Assembly (NCBI GenBank): GCA_963807085.1
Contig: CAWEBB010000013.1
Location: forward strand, 62,001-126,000
Source: JACKII01 sp963807085
GTDB lineage: Bacteria; Pseudomonadota; Alphaproteobacteria; Bin95
Length of the DNA: 64,000 nucleotides
Direction: 5' to 3'
Shown: piece after piece, positions 17,257-26,483 of the stretch
Numbering within the stretch: the stretch's first letter is position 1
How the letters are laid out: every line of letters begins with the position of its first letter
Program-made: the position numbers and the translations under genes
The notes under the pieces: generated by a model
Database searches by the model: none
Told to the model about the DNA's origin: nothing
What the model saw: only the letters and a program-made list of their open reading frames with translations

Positions 17257-18516
17257 ATGCGCCGTGTTGTGGTTACAGGCATGGGTATGGTGACGCCGCT
17301 GGGCTGCGGCGTCGATGCCAGTTGGCGCCGGCTTATCGCCGGGGAGTCTGGGCTGGGAGCTATTACCCGCTTCGACGCCGGCGACCTGCCGGCCCGTATC
17401 GCGGCGGAACTGCCGCCGGGAAACGCGGCTGACGGCCTGTGGAATGCGGATGACTGGGTCGAAAAGCGCGAGCAGCGCAAGATGGATCCGTTCATCACCT
17501 ATGGCATCGCCGCCGCGCAGCAGGCAGTAGACGATTCCGGCTGGAAGCCCGACGACGAGGAGGCGCGCTGCCGGACGGGCGTCATGATTGGCTCTGGCAT
17601 CGGAGGGCTGGGTACCGTTGCCGATACGTCGGTCACCTTGAACGAAAAGGGTCCGCGCCGCGTCTCACCGTTTTTTGTTCCCGCGGCGCTGATCAATTTG
17701 ATCTCCGGCCATGTCTCGATCCGCTTCGGCTTCAAGGGGCCCAACCATTCGGCGGTGACGGCCTGCGCCACCGGCGCTCACGCTATCGGCGATGCGGGCC
17801 GGCTGATCGCTTTTGACGATGCGGACGTAATGGTCGCGGGCGGCTCGGAGGCGGCGATCTGCCGGTTGGGTATCGCCGGTTTCGCGGCGGCCCGAGCACT
17901 TTCGACCGCCTACAATGACGAACCAACCCGTGCCTCGCGCCCCTGGGACAAAGGACGAGACGGTTTCGTCATGGGCGAGGGCGCCGGGGTCGTCGTGCTG
18001 GAAGAATACGAGCATGCCAAGGCTCGCGGCGCCAAGATTTATGGTGAGTTGACCGGCTATGGCCTCTCCGGCGATGCCCATCACATCACTGCTCCCGCTG
18101 CCGATGGCAATGGCGGTTTCCGCGCCATGAAGGCAGCGCTGAAACGCGCCGGGCTGTCGGCGACGGACATCGACTACATCAACGCGCACGGCACCTCAAC
18201 TCCGCTCGGCGACGAGATCGAGTTGGGTGCGGTTAAACGCCTGTTCGGCAAGCACGCCTACGAACTGGCGATGTCGTCGACCAAGTCGGCCATCGGCCAT
18301 TTGCTGGGGGCTGCGGGCGCGGTCGAAGCGATCTTTTCGCTCCTGGCGCTGAAGAACGGCATCGCTCCGCCGACCCTGAACCTGGACGATCCGTCCGAAG
18401 GCTGCGACATCAATCTGGTCGCGAAAGAGGCTCAGCGACGCCCCATGCGTGCCGTTCTGTCTAACTCGTTCGGGTTCGGCGGCACCAATGCGTCGTTGAT
18501 CTTCACCAAGGTCTAG
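17257..18516 (+). CDS. fabF: Beta-ketoacyl-ACP synthase II
   Basis: Condensing enzyme that elongates acyl-ACP with malonyl-ACP. It carries the thiolase-fold triad: Cys170 in VTACATGAHA, His311 in NAHGTSTPLGD and His348 in KSAIGHLLGAAG. The C-terminal SNSFGFGGTNA glycine loop is intact. A GTG at 17254 is also possible, but the ATG at 17257 sits 6 bases after GGGAGG. Length 419 residues is normal. Confidence 0.97.
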   Translation: MRRVVVTGMGMVTPLGCGVDASWRRLIAGESGLGAITRFDAGDLPARIAAELPPGNAADGLWNADDWVEKREQRKMDPFITYGIAAAQQAVDDSGWKPDDEEARCRTGVMIGSGIGGLGTVADTSVTLNEKGPRRVSPFFVPAALINLISGHVSIRFGFKGPNHSAVTACATGAHAIGDAGRLIAFDDADVMVAGGSEAAICRLGIAGFAAARALSTAYNDEPTRASRPWDKGRDGFVMGEGAGVVVLEEYEHAKARGAKIYGELTGYGLSGDAHHITAPAADGNGGFRAMKAALKRAGLSATDIDYINAHGTSTPLGDEIELGAVKRLFGKHAYELAMSSTKSAIGHLLGAAGAVEAIFSLLALKNGIAPPTLNLDDPSEGCDINLVAKEAQRRPMRAVLSNSFGFGGTNASLIFTKV

Positions 18517-18534
18517 CCGCTGAGACCCGTACCG

Positions 18535-19509
18535 ATGCGGTACCTTATTATTCTCGTCATCATTATCGCCGCCGCCGGCGGTGCCTATCTTTGGTTCGAC
18601 AAGGCCATCGTCGGCGATGGCCCCGCGAAGCAGGCAGTGCGTGTGTTGATCGAGCGGGGCAGCGGCCTGTCGCGGGTCGCGCGCCAGTTGGAGCAGGCCG
18701 GGGTCGTGAAACAGGCCCGCCTGTTCCAGGCCTATGTGATGCTGGAAGGGAAAGAAACCGCGCTGCAGGCCGGCGAATACCAGTTTCCCGCGGGCGACAG
18801 CTTGGAAGAGGTGCTGGACCGGCTGGTGCAGGGCGATACCATGCGCCACCAACTCGTCTTCGCCGAGGGTCTGACCACCCATACCATAATGGCGGGGTTG
18901 GAAGATGCCGACGAATTGATCGGCGACCTGCCCGAAGACGTGCCGGAAGGCAGCCTGCTGCCGGCCGCCTATGACTTCCGCTATGGCGACAAGCGCGCGG
19001 ACATTGTCAGCCGCATGCGGCGGGCGATGGACGAGGCTGTCGCCGAAGCCTGGGAGAACCGGGTCGATGGCTTGCCGCTGGAAACGCCGGAGGAGCTGGT
19101 GATCCTCGCGTCCATCGTCGAAAAGGAGACAGGCATTCCGAGTGAGCGTGCAAAGGTGGCGGGCGTGTTCATCAACCGCCTGAAAAAAGGGATGAAGCTG
19201 CAATCGGACCCGACCACCATCTATGCTGTGACGCGCGGCAAGGGGTTGTTGGGCCGGGGGCTGCGCCGGAGCGAACTGGCCAGCACCGACCCCTATAACA
19301 CCTATCACGCCGCCGGCCTGCCGCCCGCGCCGATCGCCAATCCTGGCCGCGAGGCACTGATGGCCGTCGCCCAGCCGGCTAAGACGGAGGCGCTTTATTT
19401 CGTGGCGGATGGCAGCGGCGGTCACGCCTTTGCCCAAACGCTGGAAGAGCACAACCGCAATGTCCGCAAATGGCGCAAAATCGAAAAGCAACGGAACGCC
19501 ACTCAATGA
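18535..19509 (+). CDS. mltG: Endolytic transglycosylase MltG
   Basis: Inner-membrane enzyme that cleaves nascent glycan strands and sets their length. A single N-terminal transmembrane helix is at residues about 3-20, followed by a LysM-like region. The YceG-type catalytic domain contains LASIVEKETG (catalytic Glu around 196-198), VAGVFINRLKKGMKLQSDPTT (nearly identical to the family consensus) and DPYNTYHAAGLPPAPIANPG. It starts 18 bases after fabF, and its stop overlaps the next start (ATGA). Confidence 0.95.
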   Translation: MRYLIILVIIIAAAGGAYLWFDKAIVGDGPAKQAVRVLIERGSGLSRVARQLEQAGVVKQARLFQAYVMLEGKETALQAGEYQFPAGDSLEEVLDRLVQGDTMRHQLVFAEGLTTHTIMAGLEDADELIGDLPEDVPEGSLLPAAYDFRYGDKRADIVSRMRRAMDEAVAEAWENRVDGLPLETPEELVILASIVEKETGIPSERAKVAGVFINRLKKGMKLQSDPTTIYAVTRGKGLLGRGLRRSELASTDPYNTYHAAGLPPAPIANPGREALMAVAQPAKTEALYFVADGSGGHAFAQTLEEHNRNVRKWRKIEKQRNATQ

Positions 19510-20402
19510 CCCTCTGCTCCATGACGGGGTTTGGCCGGGCGCAAGGGGTGACGGATGGCCTTGCCTGGGCCTGGGAAGTGCGCAGCGTCAACGGCCGTGG
19601 CCTCGACCTGCGCCTGCGCCTGCCCGGCGGCTTCGACGTGTTGGACCAGCCGGTGCGCAAGCTCGCGGGGTCGCTGGTGGCGCGCGGCAATGTGTCCATC
19701 AATCTTCAGGTTCAGCGGGAGCGGACGGACAGTCGCTATCAACTCAGCGAAGATTGGTTGGCGGTGGTTCAACAGGCGGCGCTGCGTATTCGAGCGACCG
19801 GCGACAGAGACCAGTACTGCCCGATCCAGCCGGAGGGCCTGCTGGCGCTGCGCGGCGTGATCGAATCGGTCGACGATTTCGCTGCCACGCTGCCGGACGA
19901 AGGAACGCAAAAGGTGCTGCTGGAGGGAGCGCGGACCGCGCTCCAAGCGCTGGCGAACGCACGACACGATGAGGGCACGGCTCTGTACCAAGTGCTGACC
20001 GAGCACCTGAACACGATCGACCGCTTGGCGGCCAGGGCGCGCGAGACCGCCGCCACCCAGCCTCAGGCCTTGCAGGAACGGATGCTGCGCGCGGTCGGAG
20101 AGTTGTTCAACCAGTCGCCTGCCCTGCCGGAAGAGCGCATCGCCCAGGAGGTCGCCATGCTGGCAGCCAAGGCAGACGTGCGCGAGGAACTGGACCGGCT
20201 GGAGGCGCATATCGCCTCGGGACGGGATCTGCTGGACAGCGGCAAACCCTGCGGCCGCAAATTGGAGTTCCTGGCGCAGGAGTTTCACCGTGAGGCGAAT
20301 ACGCTCGGCAGTAAGTCTCAGGACATCGAACTCACCCGCATCGGCTTGGACCTGAAAGCGGCGATCGATCAGATCCGCGAGCAGGTCGCCAACGTCGAAT
20401 AA
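19506..20402 (+). CDS. YicC-family endoribonuclease-like protein
   Basis: A 298-residue YicC/YloC protein. The N-terminal block SMTGFGRA and VRSVNGRGLDLRLRLP are family signatures, and the C-terminal DUF1732 domain ends CGRKLEFLAQEFHREANTLGSKS. Relatives act as RNases linked to small-RNA turnover. The start at 19506 overlaps the mltG stop by four bases. Placement between mltG and gmk is conserved in alphaproteobacteria. Confidence 0.94.
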   Translation: MTLCSMTGFGRAQGVTDGLAWAWEVRSVNGRGLDLRLRLPGGFDVLDQPVRKLAGSLVARGNVSINLQVQRERTDSRYQLSEDWLAVVQQAALRIRATGDRDQYCPIQPEGLLALRGVIESVDDFAATLPDEGTQKVLLEGARTALQALANARHDEGTALYQVLTEHLNTIDRLAARARETAATQPQALQERMLRAVGELFNQSPALPEERIAQEVAMLAAKADVREELDRLEAHIASGRDLLDSGKPCGRKLEFLAQEFHREANTLGSKSQDIELTRIGLDLKAAIDQIREQVANVE

Positions 20403-20425
20403 CGGCTCGAAGGGGCAACGCGCCG

Positions 20426-21061
20426 ATGGATTCCGTTCTGCGCCGCCGCGGCTTGATGCTGGTGCTCTCTTCGCCCTCCGGCGCGGGCAAGACCACGATT
20501 TCACGCCGCCTGCTGGCGGCCGACCCCAACCTGCAAATGTCGGTTTCGGCGACGACCCGCACGAAACGGCCGGGCGAAACGGCTGGCGTGGACTACCATT
20601 TCGTCGATGGCCATGAATTCAGCCGGATGCTGAACAAGGGCGAGTTGCTGGAGCACGCCAGGGTCTTCGACCACTGTTACGGCACGCCGAAACGGCCGGT
20701 GTACGACGCGATCGCCGCGGGCAAGGACGTGCTGTTCGACATCGACTGGCAGGGGACGCAGCAACTGGGGGAATCCGCAAGGGAGGATCTGGTCTCGGTG
20801 TTCATCCTGCCGCCCTCAACGCGCGTGTTGGAGCAGCGGCTGGCAGAGCGCGCCCAGGATCCGCCCGAGGTGGTCGCGGGCCGGATGGCGGCGGCGGCCT
20901 CGGAGATGAGCCATTTTCCGGAATACGACTATGTCATCGTCAACGACGATCTGGATTTGAGCGTGTCGCGCGTGCAGGCCATTCTGACCGCCGAGCGCTG
21001 CCGCCGCGAGCGGCTGGTGGGACTGTCGACCTTCGTACACGGGTTGCAGGCGGGCTATTGA
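20426..21061 (+). CDS. gmk: Guanylate kinase
   Basis: Phosphorylates GMP to GDP with ATP. The P-loop SSPSGAGKT lies at about 14-22, the GMP-binding SATTRTKRPGE at about 41-51 and VDYHFVDGHEF follows. The lid region is DIDWQGTQQL. Length 211 residues is typical. It is the last gene of the plus-strand operon, and its 3' end overlaps the convergent rsmA by seven bases. Confidence 0.97.
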   Translation: MDSVLRRRGLMLVLSSPSGAGKTTISRRLLAADPNLQMSVSATTRTKRPGETAGVDYHFVDGHEFSRMLNKGELLEHARVFDHCYGTPKRPVYDAIAAGKDVLFDIDWQGTQQLGESAREDLVSVFILPPSTRVLEQRLAERAQDPPEVVAGRMAAAASEMSHFPEYDYVIVNDDLDLSVSRVQAILTAERCRRERLVGLSTFVHGLQAGY

Positions 21062-21903
21062 ACGCCTTCGAACACTGACGCCAGCCGGACGAAATCGGCA
21101 GGGGTCAACTCCTCCGCGCGGGCTGAGGATGGGATGCCGGCTCTTTCCAGCAAGGGCTCCGGCGAACCGGCCCAGCTTTTCAGACTGGAGCGCAAGGTCT
21201 TGCGCCGTTGCCCGAACCCGGCGGCAGTGCAGGCCTCGAGCGTCCTCAGGCGGCAGGGCAGAGGCTCCCGCTTGGGCGTCAGCACCACCACGCTGGAGGC
21301 GACCTTGGGCGGCGGGTGGAACGCGCCCGGCGCCAGGTCGAACGCCCTGCGGACATGACAGAACACCTGGGTCAGTACCGACAGCCGGCCATAGGCCTTG
21401 CTGCGGGGCTTGGCGGCCAGCCGCTCCGCTACTTCCTTCTGAAACATCAGGGTCAGGCCGTCGAAATCGTCGATGCGGGCGAGCCAGCGGGTCAGCAGCA
21501 CGGTGGAGATATTGTAGGGCAGGTTGGCGACGATCTTGCGCGGCGGCTCTCCCAGAGCCGCCAAGTCGGTTTCCAGGGCATCCGCCTGCACGACCTCCAG
21601 CCGGCCCGGATTGGCCCGGGCAATTTCCGCCAGGGCGGGCAGCGCGCGGGAGTCATACTCGACCGCGACCACCCTGGCCGCGCCGGCATCCAGCAGTGCC
21701 CTTGTCAGGCCGCCGGGGCCCGGGCCGATTTCGAATGTGGTGCCTTGGCTCAGGTCGCCCGCCGCCTCTGCAATGCGCGCGATCAGGCGCGGGTCGGTCA
21801 GGAAGTGCTGGCCGTAGCGCTTCAGCGGCGCCAGGCCGTATTTGGCGATGACCTCGCGCAGGGGCGGCAGGATGGGTGGCGGCAGAGGCAGCCGATCAGC
21901 CAT
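21055..21903 (-). CDS. rsmA: 16S rRNA dimethyladenosine transferase
   Basis: KsgA-type S-adenosylmethionine-dependent enzyme that dimethylates two adjacent adenines near the 3' end of 16S rRNA. RYGQHFLTD at the N-terminus, the SAM motif FEIGPGPGGLT and the catalytic NLPYNIS are all present. The C-terminal helical domain includes RRKTLRSSL. The start at 21903 (MADRLPLPPP) is chosen; it overlaps the pdxA stop by eight bases. It is the last gene of lptG-surA-pdxA-rsmA. Confidence 0.96.
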   Translation of the reverse strand: MADRLPLPPPILPPLREVIAKYGLAPLKRYGQHFLTDPRLIARIAEAAGDLSQGTTFEIGPGPGGLTRALLDAGAARVVAVEYDSRALPALAEIARANPGRLEVVQADALETDLAALGEPPRKIVANLPYNISTVLLTRWLARIDDFDGLTLMFQKEVAERLAAKPRSKAYGRLSVLTQVFCHVRRAFDLAPGAFHPPPKVASSVVVLTPKREPLPCRLRTLEACTAAGFGQRRKTLRSSLKSWAGSPEPLLERAGIPSSARAEELTPADFVRLASVFEGVQ

Positions 21904-22903
21904 TCGTGCGCGCGGCGGCCGCCCGCCTGCGCGCGATCTGGTCCGCGACGCGGAGCGCCGCATAGAAGCTTAAGGGGCTGGCCTTGCCCGTTCCGGCGAT
22001 ATCGAACGCCGTGCCATGGTCGGGGGAGGTGCGCACGATGGAAAGACCGAGCGTGATGTTGACGCCCTCGTCAAAGGCCAGCGTCTTGAGCGGGATCAGG
22101 CCCTGGTCGTGATAAAGGCAGATGGCGGCGTCATAGCGCGCCCGCGCCGCCGCATGGAACATGGAATCCGGCGCGAGCGGGCCGATAATGTTAACACCTT
22201 CAGCCCGCAATTGCTCGGCGGCCGGCCGGACAAAGCGGATTTCCTCGTCGCCCATGGCGCCGTCTTCGCCCGCATGCGGGTTCAAACCCGCCAGCGCCAG
22301 GCGCGGCTCGGCAATCCCGAAATCTCCGCGCAATGCTTCCGTCACCCGCAGGCTCGTTTCGACGATCAATGCTGCATCCAGGCGCGCGATGGCCTTGACC
22401 AGCGGCTCGTGGGTCGTCAGGGGCACGACACGCAGCCCTGCGCCCGCCAGCATCATGATCGACGGCCTGGGCGCGCGGGTCAGATGGGCGAGGTATTCGG
22501 TATGGCCCGGAAAGGAAAAGCCCTTGCCGTAGAGCGTCGCCTTGTGCACCGGCTGTGTGACGATCCCGCCGACCTCTCCCGATTGCGCGAGGCGGACCGC
22601 GGTTTCGATGCTGTCGATTACCGCATGAGCGTTTTCCGGGTTCGCCCGGCCGAGAGTCACCGCGCCCGCCAGCGCCACCGGCAGCACCGGCAGCGCCGAG
22701 CCAAAGCAGCCCTGCGCCTCTGCCGCCGAGCCGACCTCGGCAAGCGGAATATTCCAGCCGAGCCGGTCGCTGATGGCGGCGAGCCGCGCCGCATCATCCA
22801 CCGCTACGAAGGCCGGAAGGCCTGCCCTGTTCCTGTCCCGCCACCCCGCCAGCGTCAGTTCTCCACTGATGCTGGCGGGGTCACCCATGGTGACGGCCAG
22901 CAC
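21896..22903 (-). CDS. pdxA: 4-hydroxythreonine-4-phosphate dehydrogenase
   Basis: NAD-dependent enzyme of pyridoxal-phosphate synthesis. The GTG at 22903 gives VLAVTMGDPASISGE, the conserved N-terminus, and shares one base with the surA stop (TAGTG). The three metal-ligand histidines are in TTHEPL, NPHAGEDG and YHDQGLIPLK. The C-terminal SPDHGTAFDIAG is standard. Length 335 residues matches the family. A much longer upstream frame exists but overlaps surA and lacks homology. Confidence 0.96.
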   Translation of the reverse strand: MLAVTMGDPASISGELTLAGWRDRNRAGLPAFVAVDDAARLAAISDRLGWNIPLAEVGSAAEAQGCFGSALPVLPVALAGAVTLGRANPENAHAVIDSIETAVRLAQSGEVGGIVTQPVHKATLYGKGFSFPGHTEYLAHLTRAPRPSIMMLAGAGLRVVPLTTHEPLVKAIARLDAALIVETSLRVTEALRGDFGIAEPRLALAGLNPHAGEDGAMGDEEIRFVRPAAEQLRAEGVNIIGPLAPDSMFHAAARARYDAAICLYHDQGLIPLKTLAFDEGVNITLGLSIVRTSPDHGTAFDIAGTGKASPLSFYAALRVADQIARRRAAAARTNG

Positions 22904-24198
22904 TAGGAGGGCTCCTCGACCATCTGAATGATGGCTTTTTCGCGCAATTCGCGCATATAGCGCCGGGCGATGATGTCCGCTTCCCGCTGTAGCAGATTCT
23001 CCCGCACCTCCTCGCGGCTGGGCAAGCCCAGCGAGCGGGTGCGCTTTTCGCACAGCATCATCACCAGTGCGCCGTTCCGCAGCCGCAGGAGTTCGGAAGG
23101 CTGGCCCGGTTTCAGGTTCATGATATAGGGCCGAAGCTCGGGTGCCATATCGGCCTGCCGAAGCTCGCCCATGTTGCCCTTTTCGGGGTCGCCGACGCGC
23201 GTTGCATATTCTTCCATGGCTTCGCAGCTATTCAGGCGGGGTCGTGCATTGGCCAGTTGAATCAGAATTTCCCGCTTGCGGCTTTCGCTCGCGCCCGGCG
23301 GGAATGGCAGCAGCACCCGGCGCATGTCGTAAACGGTTTCCTGCTGACCTTCGGCCCCGAAGGTGCGCGACTGACGGAGCGCCACCAGATAATAGCCATC
23401 CGAAACGCCTATCGGCGGCGTAATCTCGCCCGGTCGCAGCCGTTGGATGGCCTCTGCCAATTCGCTCTCCAACTGATCCGCTCTGACCCAGCCGGTGTCG
23501 CCGCCCGCACCGGCGGTTGGGGCCTGCGAGAACTGGCGCGCGATTTCGGCAAACTGCGCACCCCTCAGCAGCTGTTGCCGCAGCCTTTCCGCGGTTTCCC
23601 TCGCGCGGGGCAGGTCCGACGGCGTATTGGCCGCGATGAAGATCTCGGCCAGCAGATACTCGGTGCCGCCCTTTTCACGCAGGCTCTGCAGATATTCGTC
23701 GACCTCGTCCTCACTGATGACAACCTGGGAGCGCAGGCGCTGCGAAACGACCTCCCGCCATGCCAGAGTTCGCACGGATCTGATCAATCAGCGTGTTGGC
23801 GTCGACATTGCCTCGGGCCAGAATTGGAGAAGGTCGCCGGAGCCAAGGCCGTTTCTTTCTTCGATGCGCCCGATTGCCGCCTGAATCTGCTCGTCTTCGA
23901 CGACGATACCCAGCCGGTTGGCTTCCTGGAGTTGCAGTTCTTCATCGAGCAGTGTCTCGATCACCTGTGCACGGATGCGTGCGGCGGCTTCGCCCGTCAG
24001 CGGTGTGCGGGAGCTGGTGGCGATAAAACGCAGGCGCGCATTCACGTCATAGGTGGAAATCGCCTCGTCGTTTACGATTCGGACGATGCGGTTCGACGAG
24101 CTCTGCGCCATGGCGCTGGCGGCACCCAATGTCGCTATCGCCAGCAGCAGGGCGGCAATGCAGGGGAGGCACCGTGTGGATCGCAACAGTTCAGCCAT
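22903..24198 (-). CDS. surA: SurA-type periplasmic peptidyl-prolyl isomerase, with a local double frameshift
   Basis: Outer-membrane-protein chaperone. A signal peptide is at residues about 1-31 (ending AMAQ), the SurA_N domain contains NDEAISTYDVNARL, and one parvulin domain contains GAGGDTGWVRADQL. An in-frame TGA at 23788-23790 splits the gene. Between about 23765 and 23830 the -1 frame reads ARGNVDANTLIDQIRA, which fits SurA much better than the frame with the stop. After that the original frame resumes with LAWREVVSQRLRSQ. Two opposite single-base indels would explain it. Start and stop overlap lptG and pdxA by one base each. Confidence 0.85.
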
Positions 24199-25286
24199 TA
24201 ACCATCTTCAGTGTACAGAAGCCAGGCAGTCCCTAGCATAAGGGCACAAGCGGCCGGTGCCCACGCGGCAAGAGTTGCGGGCAACTGGTCGGACTGACCA
24301 AGTCGCAGGAACACTTGGCTTACGATGTAAAAAACCACCCCGACCAAAGCGCCGATTGACATGAGCGCCAACACGCCGCCGCGTCTGGGGGGACGAATCG
24401 CAAAGCCGGCCGCAATCAACACCATGGCGCAGAGCACGAACGGCGATGCCAGTGTAGCGTGGAAGTGCGCCCGGTGCGATGCCGCCGAAAACCCCGCTTC
24501 CGCGATCCTGTCGATAAAACCCGGCAGTTGCCATATCGGTGTCCGTCGGGGATCGGTCACGTTTTCTTCAATACTGACCCAATCCAGCTTGGTTGCGAGC
24601 CTCAGATCATTCAGATGAGATTCTTTCATGGTCGGTCCGACGATACGGGCATCCTCGAAAATCCATTCGCCATCGGAGAGATGGGCCTGGCTGGCGTCAA
24701 TGCGGAGGTTGAACCGGTCGTGGTCGACAAACTGAAAGACCGTAACGTTCTCGAGGGTCTCATCCTTCGGACGCAACCGTTTGCCGTGAATGACCAAGTC
24801 AAAGGCGCCAGAATAGTCATTCAGCCACAACCCTTCCCCGGACAGCAACGGGTTGTTCGGTTGCTTGTTGAAGTGGCGGACCTCCATGTCCTCGAACATG
24901 ACCAAAGACGCGGCCGCGAGCGGATTGAAGGCCACGACCTTGAAGACGCCGAGCGTAAACGCCACCAGCAGCCCCGGCAGCAAAAGCTGCCAAATGGACA
25001 GACCGGCGGCCCGCGCAACCGCCAACTCCTGGTGGCGGGACATGCGCCACAAGGCGGCCATGCTGGCGAACAGCATGGCGAATGGCAGCGTTACCTCGAG
25101 AATATAGGGCAGATGCAGCAAGGCCATCGCTGCGATGACGTCGATGGTCACATCGGGGCGCGATGCCGCCCGGCGGATCAGTTCCATCATGTCGATCAAG
25201 ACGACCAGCACCGCCACGACAGACAGCGACCCCGCAAACCACAGCAGAAATTGACGGGCAATGTAGATCGAGATGCTTATAGGCAT
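24198..25286 (-). CDS. lptG: LPS export ABC transporter permease LptG
   Basis: One of the two membrane subunits of the LptB2FG lipopolysaccharide extractor. It has 362 residues with about six transmembrane segments, three before and three after a periplasmic jellyroll region (about 125-270). The ELAVARAAGLS coupling motif contacting LptB is present. The ATG at 25286 gives the standard N-terminus MPISISIYIARQFLLWF. Its stop overlaps the surA start (TAATG). The usual partner lptF and the usual downstream lptD are absent here. Confidence 0.93.
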   Translation of the reverse strand: MPISISIYIARQFLLWFAGSLSVVAVLVVLIDMMELIRRAASRPDVTIDVIAAMALLHLPYILEVTLPFAMLFASMAALWRMSRHQELAVARAAGLSIWQLLLPGLLVAFTLGVFKVVAFNPLAAASLVMFEDMEVRHFNKQPNNPLLSGEGLWLNDYSGAFDLVIHGKRLRPKDETLENVTVFQFVDHDRFNLRIDASQAHLSDGEWIFEDARIVGPTMKESHLNDLRLATKLDWVSIEENVTDPRRTPIWQLPGFIDRIAEAGFSAASHRAHFHATLASPFVLCAMVLIAAGFAIRPPRRGGVLALMSIGALVGVVFYIVSQVFLRLGQSDQLPATLAAWAPAACALMLGTAWLLYTEDG

Positions 25287-25388
25287 CCACGCACCTTCCC
25301 AGCAGCTTGTTAGGGAGCGGCTTGTCAGCGTTCGTATGCAAGCGCCGCCGGCGCGGGTCAAGAGTCGACCAAAGGCGACCAAAGGTAG

Positions 25389-25440
25389 GTCGGGTCTCGT
25401 CCATGGTAAGAGGGGGCAAACCGGATGAACGAGACCCGAC
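25389..25440. repeat. Inverted repeat upstream of lptG
   Basis: A 12-bp perfect inverted repeat (GTCGGGTCTCGT at 25389-25400 and ACGAGACCCGAC at 25429-25440) is separated by 28 bases. It sits in the 295-base gap between the NlpC/P60 gene and lptG, so it could be a terminator, an operator or the footprint of a small mobile element. No gene is seen in the rest of this gap. Confidence 0.6.
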
Positions 25441-25581
25441 ACGCGCTCGGCTCCGTTTGTGGGGGACGTACAGAAGTCGAGCGCCCGCTCCAACGCACCG
25501 AGGGGAAGTCACGTTGAGCGTTCGACTGTAATGTGCAAGTTTCCGCCCCATTGCAAGCCCATTGAAGGGAAACCTTTTTGA

Positions 25582-26481
25582 CTATGAACCGCTTATTGCG
25601 GCGATCTTGCCGGCGGCGGAAGGGCGGCGAGCGCTGATGATCGGCAAATTCAGCGCGTGCAGGCGCGAAATCACGGCATTTTCGTGTTCCCTGATGACCG
25701 CCCAGCGGTGACCGGTAGCATGAAGCACAATACCGTCCCCGCGCGCAATTACCACATGACCTTTCGTATAAAGCATATCACCGTATTGCCAGGCGGCGGC
25801 GGCTAGCGGCAGTGGCTCGCCGATGCTGGCGGCCTGCTGGTCGGAGTCCCGCAAGGCGGCGATGCCGCACTGCGCCAGCGCCAACTGCACCAGGCCGGAG
25901 CAATCGATGCCGCCGTGGCCGCGCCCGCCCCACAGATAGGGCAGGCCCAGCAGCCGCTCGGCGACGGCGACCCAATCTGCCTCGACCTCGTCCAGCGGCA
26001 TCAGGTGAGCGGCAAAAACATAACCGCCGGTCGCCAGCCGGTGGAAGCGGTCGCCTTCGTGCTCGACGGCAACCCTTGCCCCCAGTGATAAGGTGTTTAG
26101 CGGCGCCGCCACCTGGTCTTTGTCAGAGAGGACGACGGTTTGGCCCGCCCTTACCTTGTGCGTCGGGGCAGGCCGGCCGGCGGCCAGGGCGTGCTCCGCC
26201 ACATAGCCGACATAGCCGTCGCTATCGGCCTGCACCCAGGCCCAGCCGCTCCGCCGCTCGAACACCATTATGGTTTCGCCGTGGAGCAACTGGCTGTCCA
26301 TGGCCGCGCCCGGCTCGCCCCGGCGCAACAGCGGTACGGATGGGGCGCAAACGCAGGCCGGCACGCCTTCCACAAATTGGGCGGCCTCGACCCGGCCTTC
26401 GAGGCGGGCGTCGGCCAGGTCCGGCCTGAAGGCGTTCAGACGCCGATCGAGGTCGGTCGGATGAATGGTTGAGCCTGCCAT
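25582..26481 (-). CDS. NlpC/P60-family cysteine peptidase with SH3-like domains
   Basis: A predicted peptidoglycan endopeptidase of 299 residues. Two SH3-like modules occupy about 45-165 (LLHGETIMVFERRSGWAWVQ; GQTVVLSDKDQ). The catalytic domain follows with LPYLWGGRGHGGIDCSGLVQ, giving the Cys nucleophile in DCSGL and the His in GHVVIARG. No signal peptide is evident, as in the YkfC/dipeptidyl-peptidase VI branch, so it may process imported wall peptides. The start at 26481 lies two bases after the PhzF stop, implying coupling. Confidence 0.88.
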   Translation of the reverse strand: MAGSTIHPTDLDRRLNAFRPDLADARLEGRVEAAQFVEGVPACVCAPSVPLLRRGEPGAAMDSQLLHGETIMVFERRSGWAWVQADSDGYVGYVAEHALAAGRPAPTHKVRAGQTVVLSDKDQVAAPLNTLSLGARVAVEHEGDRFHRLATGGYVFAAHLMPLDEVEADWVAVAERLLGLPYLWGGRGHGGIDCSGLVQLALAQCGIAALRDSDQQAASIGEPLPLAAAAWQYGDMLYTKGHVVIARGDGIVLHATGHRWAVIREHENAVISRLHALNLPIISARRPSAAGKIAAISGS

Positions 26482-26483
26482 TG

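Noticed and set aside
23788..23790. Selenocysteine or programmed readthrough at the surA TGA
   Set aside because: The alternative frame around it fits SurA far better, so two indels explain the sequence. No selenocysteine element is evident.
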